Assembly: GCA_038206385.1 (NCBI GenBank)
Contig: JBBRAW010000019.1
Span: 1 to 43,229, forward strand
Reading direction: 5' to 3'
Source: JANXSD01 sp038206385
GTDB taxonomy: Bacteria; Bacteroidota; Bacteroidia; AKYH767-A; OLB10
DNA: 43,229 bases
Each line of letters starts with the position of its first letter. Position 1 is the stretch's first letter. Positions 9,390-15,716 of the stretch are shown here, one piece after another. The notes under the pieces are model-generated. The model had not been told where the DNA came from. It saw only the letters and a program-made list of their open reading frames with translations, and made no database searches. The position numbers and the translations under genes are program-made.

Positions 9390-9935
9390 TTATGGATGCT
9401 CTGTATTAGTTGTTTGCTGATAATGAATTTGTACTGATTCGGCGAGTTGAGCTCTGGCTCTTGAATATTGTGATTTACTTGTGTTTTCTGATATTCCTAA
9501 CAGCTCACCAATTTCGCGATGATTATAACCTTCTATCGCATATAAGTTGAATACTGTTCGGAATCCTTTGGGTAATTGTTGAATGATCTTTAGTAACTCT
9601 TGCGCATCTAATTTTCCTAATGTGCTTTCTTCACTTATCTGATCTTCAGCCATCTCAATCCCCGACCAACTAATTTTTTGTTGTCGGAAATGATCAAGAG
9701 CTGTATTTACTACTACTTTTCTGATCCATCCTTCAAGAGACCCATCACCTTTATAAGAACTTAATTTTTGAAATACTTTAATAAATCCATCCTGTAAAAT
9801 GTCTTCCGACTCTTCGCGATTGGATGAATATCTCAAACAAACAGCGAACATTTTACGGGAAAAGCGCTCGTATAATTGCTTTTGAGCCCTTGCATCCGGG
9901 ATTAAACACCCCTCTACTAATTGCTCGTCTGTCAT
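9390..9935 (-). CDS. ECF-family RNA polymerase sigma factor
   Basis: A 181-residue ECF sigma factor. Region 2 is clear (LYERFSRKMFAVCLRYSSNREESEDILQDGFIKVF, with the -10 contact helix), and so is region 4 (LPKGFRTVFNLYAIEGYNHREIGELLGISENTSKSQYSRAR, a helix-turn-helix for the -35 element). I prefer the start at 9935 (MTDEQLVEGC), the usual N-terminus of Bacteroidota relatives, over the ATG at 9959. The upstream ECF-like promoter also ends directly against 9959 and would put transcription initiation inside the first codons of the longer form. It is the first gene of a three-gene operon with the PKD membrane protein and the T9SS adhesin, and probably controls that operon (inference). Confidence 0.92.
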   Translation of the reverse strand: MTDEQLVEGCLIPDARAQKQLYERFSRKMFAVCLRYSSNREESEDILQDGFIKVFQKLSSYKGDGSLEGWIRKVVVNTALDHFRQQKISWSGIEMAEDQISEESTLGKLDAQELLKIIQQLPKGFRTVFNLYAIEGYNHREIGELLGISENTSKSQYSRARAQLAESVQIHYQQTTNTEHP

Positions 9936-9959
9936 AGCTATACTGCTCTCTAAACTCAT

Positions 9960-9986
9960 AGACCGAAAATTAAGAAAAAGGGTTGC
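9960..9986 (-). promoter_or_regulatory. Candidate autoregulated ECF promoter
   Basis: Read on the minus strand, GCAACC (9981-9986) is followed 17 bases later by GTCT (9960-9963). This resembles ECF-dependent promoters with a GCAACC-type -35 and a CGTCT-like -10. No TTG/TAnnTTTG housekeeping promoter is visible here. The placement suggests the sigma factor drives its own operon. Confidence 0.5.
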
Positions 9987-10011
9987 ACGAAGGGGGATTA
10001 TTATAAAAAAA

Positions 10012-10267
10012 ATGATTCACGCGAAGACACGAAGAGTTATTCTCGCAAAGACGCAAAGACGCAAAGACGCAAAGAATAAATCTCGCAGAGGCGCAGAGGC
10101 GCAAAGGATAAATCAAGCAGAGACGCAAAGACGCAAAGGATAAATCTCGCAGAGGCGCAAAGGATAAATCACGCAGAGACGCGAAGACGCAAAGGATAAA
10201 TCACGCCAAGGCGCAGAGACGCAGAGGAAGATTCTCGCAGAGTCGCGAAGACGCAAAGGATTTATTG
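10012..10267. repeat. Octamer repeat array (CGCARAGR with ATAAATCW spacers) in 8-bp register
   Basis: Between the divergent sigma-factor and puuD genes lies an array built from 8-base words, mostly CGCAAAGA, CGCAAAGG, CGCAGAGA, CGCAGAGG and CGCGAAGA. Every few copies there is an 8-base word ATAAATCT or ATAAATCA (variants AAGATTCT, GTTATTCT, ATTTATTG). From 10044 to 10267 I can lay down 28 consecutive octamers without one inserted or deleted base; the register extends back to about 10012. The period of 8 excludes coding. Similar CGCAGAGACGCA-type repeats are familiar from Bacteroidota intergenic regions. The array fills most of this 361-base intergenic stretch. Confidence 0.95.
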
Positions 10268-10320
10268 GGTCATCGGCACATTGTTCATTTGCCTATTTTT
10301 AGCCCCTTCAGAAATCATAC

Positions 10321-11745
10321 ATGCTCAATCATACCGATCTTTGGTTAATTTTTACAATTATAATGCTTTTTGTTATCACGTTGATAATTCAAAAGGCGGC
10401 AAATGTTATTAAAAAAAGTAGCGATAATATAAATGTCAATGACGATTTAAATGAATCGGCGGTAGAAATTCATCAGTACCGAAATTTAGTTTTAACGTTG
10501 GCTATTGTGATGTTGGTATTTTTTATTGGCTATAAAATTTCTGTTAAAGCAGGAATTGAAAATCATGTGATGGATTGGCTTCATCTTGTGGTGAGATGGG
10601 CACATGTTGTTTTAGGAATTTCATGGATTGGTGCATCGTTCTATTTTATTTTTCTCGAAAATAGTTTGAATCGTACCGAAGGATTGCGTGATGAACTAGC
10701 AGGAAATTTATGGGCTGTTCATGGTGGAGGTTTTTATTATGTAGAAAAATATAAAACGGCACCGTCAACATTTCCAAAGAAATTACATTGGTTCAAATAC
10801 GAAGCATACTTTACATGGCTTAGCGGATTTATACTTTTATCGTTGGTGTATTATTTAAACGCCAGCACTTACATGATTGATCCTGCTGTTGCAGATATAA
10901 AACCATTAACAGCAGTAGGAATTGGTATTGGCACTTTGGTGTGTGGATGGATTATTTATGATCTCTTATGTAAGTCGGCGTTACTACAACAAAAGAAATT
11001 ATTTGCATTAGTTGGATTTATTATTGTTACTTCAATCTCGTTTTTTCTCAGCCATTTTTTAAGCGGACGAGCAGCATTCATGCACATTGGTGCATTGCTC
11101 GGAACGATTATGGCGGGCAATGTTTTCTTTGTAATTATTCCAGCGCAAAAGGCATTGGTAAAAGCAGCTAAAGAAGGTACGCTCGTTGATCCATGGTTAG
11201 GAAAATATGCGGGATTACGATCGTTGCATAATAACTACATGACATTACCAGTAATTTTTGTGATGATTAGTAATCACTTCCCAACAACATTCGGAAATAG
11301 TTTTAACTGGGCAATTCTTGCAGGATTAACGTTGATGAGTGTTGCTGTTCGCCACTATATAAATTTACATGAAAAGGGCGAAAAAGCAATTTGGATGATA
11401 CCTTTTGCAGTAGTATGTTTAATAGCACTTGTGATTGTTACAGCTCCAACGCCATCAAATAAATCTGTAAAAAATTTACCTGCAATTCGGTTTACGGAAA
11501 TTCAACCTATCATTAAACAGCGTTGTGTAGTTTGTCATTCAGCACATCCTACTGATGATGTACAAATTATTGCACCGAATGGAATTATGTTTGATAGTCC
11601 TGAACAAGTTAAAAAAATGTCGGAGCGAATTTTAGTTCGCGTAGTGCAAACTCGTACCATGCCTCAAGGAAATAAAACGGGGATTACGGACCATGAGCGT
11701 GAACTTATTGGTTCGTGGATTGCACAGGGTGCAAAAATCAATTAA
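10321..11745 (+). CDS. puuD: Membrane-bound urate hydroxylase with C-terminal cytochrome c domain
   Basis: A 474-residue integral membrane protein of the PuuD family, the cytochrome c-fused uricase that oxidises urate to 5-hydroxyisourate and passes electrons to the respiratory chain instead of making hydrogen peroxide. The N-terminal part holds about eight membrane spans with the family signature around LHLVVRWAHVVLGISWIGASFYFIFLEN and GNLWAVHGGGFYYVEKY (His residues conserved). After the last span near residue 370 comes a short periplasmic cytochrome c domain with one heme site, C402-V-V-C405-H406, and the distal TRTMPQGNKTGIT loop with a candidate Met ligand. It converges with the NTPase gene at 11747, one base apart. 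The rest of the pathway is encoded between 14298 and 25172. Confidence 0.95.
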   Translation: MLNHTDLWLIFTIIMLFVITLIIQKAANVIKKSSDNINVNDDLNESAVEIHQYRNLVLTLAIVMLVFFIGYKISVKAGIENHVMDWLHLVVRWAHVVLGISWIGASFYFIFLENSLNRTEGLRDELAGNLWAVHGGGFYYVEKYKTAPSTFPKKLHWFKYEAYFTWLSGFILLSLVYYLNASTYMIDPAVADIKPLTAVGIGIGTLVCGWIIYDLLCKSALLQQKKLFALVGFIIVTSISFFLSHFLSGRAAFMHIGALLGTIMAGNVFFVIIPAQKALVKAAKEGTLVDPWLGKYAGLRSLHNNYMTLPVIFVMISNHFPTTFGNSFNWAILAGLTLMSVAVRHYINLHEKGEKAIWMIPFAVVCLIALVIVTAPTPSNKSVKNLPAIRFTEIQPIIKQRCVVCHSAHPTDDVQIIAPNGIMFDSPEQVKKMSERILVRVVQTRTMPQGNKTGITDHERELIGSWIAQGAKIN

Positions 11746-11746
11746 T

Positions 11747-12211
11747 CTAGTTCCAGTTCATGATGTTTACATTTTCTTTTTTGATGTTAAAGAAAAGTAA
11801 GACTTCATCCAGAATTTTTTCTCGAACAACAAGTATTAATTCACCATCAAAATTATCTTTTAATAAAATATTCTTGAGTAATTTTGCAAAGCCATTATCT
11901 TGTAATTCTAGTGGACCAATTTCATCAATAATAATTATATCAGCTTGATTAGTGGTAGCATTTTCTATTACATTTATGGCCCAATCAAATGCTGTTTGAG
12001 AAAAATAAAATTTCCCAATTTGTAAAGCAGCTGGATCATCAGAAGAAGTTTCCATCGATTGAATTTCATCATTTAAAATATTTTGAAAAAAACGAATACC
12101 ATCAATTACTGGAGAAATAACTCCTGAAACATTTTTTTTCTCAGCAATAAATTTTTGTAGAAACGTTGTTTTCCCGCTTTGAACTGGTCCCGTTACAATG
12201 CTAATTTTCAT
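11747..12211 (-). CDS. THEP1-like P-loop nucleoside triphosphatase
   Basis: A 154-residue P-loop NTPase. It starts directly with the Walker A strand (MKISIVTGPVQSGKTTF, Lys14) and has a Walker B DEIGPLEL in an IIIIDEIGPLEL context, the pattern of THEP1/NTPase_1 proteins, which also resemble MobB-type molybdopterin-linked NTPases in fold. The start was chosen at 12211; a longer frame to 12310 would run deep into the upstream gene. It overlaps the 3' end of the membrane-protein gene by 11 bases, so the two are translationally coupled. The physiological substrate of THEP1 proteins is generally unknown. A function tied to the membrane partner or to Mo-enzyme maturation is inferred only from position. 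Confidence 0.8.
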   Translation of the reverse strand: MKISIVTGPVQSGKTTFLQKFIAEKKNVSGVISPVIDGIRFFQNILNDEIQSMETSSDDPAALQIGKFYFSQTAFDWAINVIENATTNQADIIIIDEIGPLELQDNGFAKLLKNILLKDNFDGELILVVREKILDEVLLFFNIKKENVNIMNWN

Positions 12212-13211
12212 TGGTGTTTTTTTGTAATTGAAAAAATAGTAATCCCATGGACTTATTGATGCGTTTAAAATAAGTATGATTTGAAGTAGACCTCCATGAT
12301 AATAGTACAATAGCTTTCATCTCAGGCATTAGTTGTAATAACTGATTAATTTCCAGAGAAAATTTATTTTTATTATTTTCCAACCACCTATTAAATACTT
12401 TTCTTAAAATTGGTGTGATAATAAAATACCAAAAAAGTGTAATCACTAAAGCACGAATAATTAATTTTATTGCCTTGCTTTCTATAAGTGAAAACAAACC
12501 ATTTTCCATATACGATTGTACTAAAATAATAATAGCGGCAGCTGCTAATATCCAAAATAAAAGTGAGAATTTCTTTTTGGTTTTTAAAGTTTTGTAGCTT
12601 GTTACTGATGAAGTTTTATTGTTGCAATGATAGAAATCAATTTGTCCGGATGCAATAATTTTAGGCAATCGAATAGCATAAATTCCCGTAATTAATCCCA
12701 TCAAGAAATATATGGATAGGTAAGTAATCACGATATATAAACTATAGCTTTCAGTTTTAAATCCCATCTCTTTTGTAATGGAGTTGAGAAATTCATCTAT
12801 AGCTTTCCAAAAATCAACACCAAATAATAGTGTAAGAATAATGACTTTTTGAATTGCTGATTGCATCAATGCAAAAATGGAAAGTATGAATGCAGATAGT
12901 CTATAGGTAATTCCGATTGCAAAAATAATTTCGGCAAAAGTTCCCTGTAGAAATACAGCAAAATAAGCAGCTAATGGTGTGTACGGACTGAGTATCGCTT
13001 TCACAATAATTACAAGAATCGTTGCTTTTAGGATGATTCCATATTCATACTTCGGAAGTACTAACGCACAAATACAAATAACTGCAAAGGCTGCTAATAC
13101 TAATCCCGAAAAGGGCATTTTAAATGCATGTAATATTCCGCCAAGAAACGCTTCACTGAAAGCCCACAATGCCGTAATGCGTAATTGATTTTCTTTGAAA
13201 TCGTTATTCAC
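12201..13211 (-). CDS. Polytopic membrane protein of unknown function, coupled to NTPase
   Basis: A 336-residue protein with about seven or eight hydrophobic segments. Notable segments are ALWAFSEAFLGGILHAFKM with MPFSGLVLAAFAVICICALVL near the N-terminus, KATILVIIVKAIL, AAYFAVFLQGTFAEIIFAIG, a pair of helices near residues 105-130, YLSIYFLMGLITGIYAI, LLFWILAAAAIIILVQ and LVITLFWYFIITPIL. A cytoplasmic-looking basic tail of about 65 residues follows. The Gly/Ala-rich small-residue packing of the first five helices resembles substrate-binding components of ECF-type transporters, but I do not recognise the family. It begins 8 bases after the MOSC gene and its end overlaps the NTPase start, making a three-gene unit. 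A transporter role is a guess. Confidence 0.75.
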   Translation of the reverse strand: MNNDFKENQLRITALWAFSEAFLGGILHAFKMPFSGLVLAAFAVICICALVLPKYEYGIILKATILVIIVKAILSPYTPLAAYFAVFLQGTFAEIIFAIGITYRLSAFILSIFALMQSAIQKVIILTLLFGVDFWKAIDEFLNSITKEMGFKTESYSLYIVITYLSIYFLMGLITGIYAIRLPKIIASGQIDFYHCNNKTSSVTSYKTLKTKKKFSLLFWILAAAAIIILVQSYMENGLFSLIESKAIKLIIRALVITLFWYFIITPILRKVFNRWLENNKNKFSLEINQLLQLMPEMKAIVLLSWRSTSNHTYFKRINKSMGLLFFQLQKNTNEN

Positions 13212-13219
13212 AATGAAAA

Positions 13220-14044
13220 TTATAATTCATCTTTTGCATATTCTTCAACAACTAAATGATCACCAATATTAACTTTTCCACTCTTCTCAAGTATTAAGTT
13301 TTGACCAAATAAAACATTATTATTTTTTCTCCTAAAGGTGCTTAATGTTTTTAACGGCTCACTGCTTCGCTCTGCTGTTTCTTGGTCAATAGTTGTAATA
13401 ACACATCTGCCACAAGGCTTAACTCCTAAAAATGACACTTCCCCAATATTGAATTTTTTCCAGTCATCTTCTTCAAATGCTTCTCCTCCACTAAACACAA
13501 AATTTGGTCGAAAACGATTCATCGGAATTTGATTAGACAAACGATTATTTAAATCTGCCAATGTAGCTTCACCAATAATTAAAAATGGATATCCATCAGC
13601 GAAACTTACCACTTCATTATCTTTCGCATAGTTTTTGTCAATATATCTTCGAGAATGATCTGGCATATAAACCAGTCTGCAATTTATACCTAGTAATTCT
13701 TGAAACCATTTATCGATTGTTACATTATAATGTATTGCTTGGCATGTGTCATCCCAAATTTTTACCATCAACGTATTCCCGTTGTTAATTGTAAATGGGA
13801 TTGTTATTTGCTTTAAGGGATCCTGTTTAAATGACAATGAAAAACCATCTTCTGTAAATTGAACAGTAATCAATGCCATTTCTGCGCATTCTCTTTGTGA
13901 GATAAAAACATTGTCTTCATTAATCAGCATCCATCTTCGATCATATTTTAAACCACGTTCCTCTGCTATTGCAGAAGTTAGGCTTATTCCGCCAAGAGAT
14001 TTTATAGGATAAATAATGATGGAAGTAAGTAATAATTGTTTCAT
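13220..14044 (-). CDS. MOSC-domain protein, YcbX/mARC-like
   Basis: A 274-residue protein with an N-terminal MOSC_N beta-barrel (IIIYPIKSLGGISLTSA, GLKYDRRWMLIN, FISQREC) and a C-terminal MOSC domain (MNRFRPNFVFSGGEAFEEDDW, then VKPCGRCVITTID). Cys211 is in the position that binds the molybdenum of Moco in mARC/YcbX proteins; Cys214 makes a CxxC-like pair. Family members are Moco enzymes reducing N-hydroxylated compounds, or sulfur carriers related to the Moco sulfurase C-terminus. Unlike E. coli YcbX there is no C-terminal ferredoxin domain. Its position beside xanthine dehydrogenase, another Mo enzyme, suggests shared cofactor metabolism or detoxification of purine analogues (inference). 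It heads the leftward trio. Confidence 0.85.
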   Translation of the reverse strand: MKQLLLTSIIIYPIKSLGGISLTSAIAEERGLKYDRRWMLINEDNVFISQRECAEMALITVQFTEDGFSLSFKQDPLKQITIPFTINNGNTLMVKIWDDTCQAIHYNVTIDKWFQELLGINCRLVYMPDHSRRYIDKNYAKDNEVVSFADGYPFLIIGEATLADLNNRLSNQIPMNRFRPNFVFSGGEAFEEDDWKKFNIGEVSFLGVKPCGRCVITTIDQETAERSSEPLKTLSTFRRKNNNVLFGQNLILEKSGKVNIGDHLVVEEYAKDEL

Positions 14045-14069
14045 CTTTCGCTACGATCGATTAGAAGTT

Positions 14070-14077
14070 CAAATTTA
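14070..14077 (-). promoter_or_regulatory. -7 box for the MOSC operon
   Basis: TAAATTTG on the minus strand matches the Bacteroidota TAnnTTTG element and sits 25 bases before the ATG at 14044. A matching TTG at -33 is not evident. Confidence 0.45.
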
Positions 14078-14173
14078 GCATTCTCTAACGAATATAACGT
14101 AATAGAATTAAATAATACTAACACTTATATAAATTTGTCCATTAATCTTGTTCTTTTTCATATACATTTCTTA

Positions 14174-14211
14174 AAAAATTGTTCCGTAGCTATGGCTATA
14201 CAACAATTTTT
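14174..14211. other. Hairpin in the divergent MOSC/xdhA intergenic region
   Basis: A perfect 10-bp inverted repeat (AAAAATTGTT at 14174-14183, AACAATTTTT at 14202-14211) encloses an 18-base loop that itself contains TAGC/GCTA. It lies 86 bases upstream of xdhA. On the plus strand it ends in T's like a terminator or attenuator; it could equally be an operator shared by the divergent units. The remaining bases of 14045-14297 show only AT-rich spacer, with no convincing plus-strand promoter. Confidence 0.5.
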
Positions 14212-14297
14212 GTTCCTTGTTTAAATAAAAGATTACTTCGCTTCTTTGAACTAATTTATATTAAGAATTGCTATAACTTTACATTCCAATAAATAAC

Positions 14298-15713
14298 ATG
14301 CTCGAATTTATCCTCAATACTAAAAAGATTCAAACGGATTTGCCTTCTGGTATGACGATGCTTGATTTTGTTCGCTATGAGTCACATCTAAAAGGAACTA
14401 AAATTGGTTGTCGCGAAGGTGATTGCGGAGCTTGTACTATTTTGGTTGGCGAAATTTATGACAATAGTTTACGCTACCGTTCTATGACATCTTGTTTAAT
14501 GCCCATCGGAAATGCAAATGGGAAACACATCGTCACTGTTGAAGGAATAAACATGGATGATTTAAGTCCAGTTCAAAAAGCAATTATTGAAGAAGGTGGT
14601 ACGCAATGCGGTTTTTGTACTGTTGGTTTTGTGATGTCGTTAACTGGTTATTGTTTGGATGAAAAAAAATCTAACAAAGAAAATGCAATTGCATCTATTG
14701 ATGGAAATATTTGTCGCTGTACAGGATATAAATCATTAGAAAAAGCAGCTTTTAATATCACTGAACAATTACAAAATCGTGATGCTGAATCAAAAGTCAA
14801 TTGGTTAATAGAGAATAAATTTATTCCAAGTTATTTTGCAGATATTGAACAACGTTTGGTTGCAATTCAGAATACTAAAAGTTCAAATGCAACTTCTGTT
14901 AAAGTTGGTGGTGGAACGGATTTATATGTTCAAAAGCATGACAGTATGGCTCATACGGAGATTGACTTTTTGTTTGATAAAGTGGATTTAAATGGAATAC
15001 ATAAAATTGAAAATACCATTTTTTTAGGTGGTTCAGTAACAGTAGAAGATATTCGTTCGAATAGGATGATGTTTGAGATGTTCCCAGATTTACTTGCACA
15101 TTTGAAATTGATATCTTCAACTCCAATAAGAAACATGGCAACTCTTGCGGGAAACTTTGTGAATGCTTCACCAATTGGAGATATGACAATTTTCTTTTTA
15201 GCATTGAATGCAAGCATTGTTTTATCAGATACAATAAATAGGAGAACAATTAAATTGAAAGATTTTTATAAAGGATATAAAACGTTAGATAAAACAGCTG
15301 AAGAATTCATCGAGCAAATTCAATTTGATGTTCCGAATAAAAATACCTATTTCAATTTCGAGAAAGTTTGCAAACGAACACATCTTGATATAGCAAGTGC
15401 AAATAATGCTATAAGAATTTCACTTAACGAAAGTACAATTGAAGAAATTGCAATTGCTGCTGGTGGAGTTTTTGCCTATCCACTTTATCTTATAAAGACT
15501 TCTACCTTTTTAAAGGGGAAAATTCTGAACGCAGAAAATATCTTAGCTGCGGTAGAGATTCTTCAATCAGAAATTGCACCCATCACTGATGCACGAGGTG
15601 ATATGGAATACAAACGATTACTTACGCGACAATTATTTTTTGCACATTTTATAAAATTGTTCCCCAATATTATTTCTGCTGAAGCATTATTACTTAACGA
15701 ATTTTCTGCTTAA
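14298..15713 (+). CDS. xdhA: Xanthine dehydrogenase small subunit (2Fe-2S and FAD)
   Basis: A 471-residue small subunit of a bipartite xanthine dehydrogenase. Residues 1-80 form the plant-type 2Fe-2S domain with Cys38, Cys43, Cys46 and Cys66. Residues 85-160 form the second 2Fe-2S domain with Cys104, Cys107, Cys139 and Cys141 (GTQCGFC and NICRCTGY). From about 165 to the end is the FAD-binding CODH_FAD domain (VKVGGGTDLYV, then PIRNMATLAGNFVNASPIGDM) with its C-terminal lobe. Electrons from the Mo site in XdhB pass through both clusters to FAD and NAD+. The large-subunit gene follows 3 bases after the stop. In this cytoplasmic complex xanthine or hypoxanthine is oxidised toward urate. Orientation is opposite to the MOSC trio. 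Confidence 0.95.
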   Translation: MLEFILNTKKIQTDLPSGMTMLDFVRYESHLKGTKIGCREGDCGACTILVGEIYDNSLRYRSMTSCLMPIGNANGKHIVTVEGINMDDLSPVQKAIIEEGGTQCGFCTVGFVMSLTGYCLDEKKSNKENAIASIDGNICRCTGYKSLEKAAFNITEQLQNRDAESKVNWLIENKFIPSYFADIEQRLVAIQNTKSSNATSVKVGGGTDLYVQKHDSMAHTEIDFLFDKVDLNGIHKIENTIFLGGSVTVEDIRSNRMMFEMFPDLLAHLKLISSTPIRNMATLAGNFVNASPIGDMTIFFLALNASIVLSDTINRRTIKLKDFYKGYKTLDKTAEEFIEQIQFDVPNKNTYFNFEKVCKRTHLDIASANNAIRISLNESTIEEIAIAAGGVFAYPLYLIKTSTFLKGKILNAENILAAVEILQSEIAPITDARGDMEYKRLLTRQLFFAHFIKLFPNIISAEALLLNEFSA

Positions 15714-15716
15714 CGT

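Noticed and set aside
10012..10267. CRISPR array.
   Set aside because: Units are 8 bases without unique spacers of about 30 bases, and no cas genes are present.
14036..14224. A 62-codon frame upstream of xdhA.
   Set aside because: It overlaps the MOSC start and the hairpin, lacks any family pattern and is AT-rich noise.
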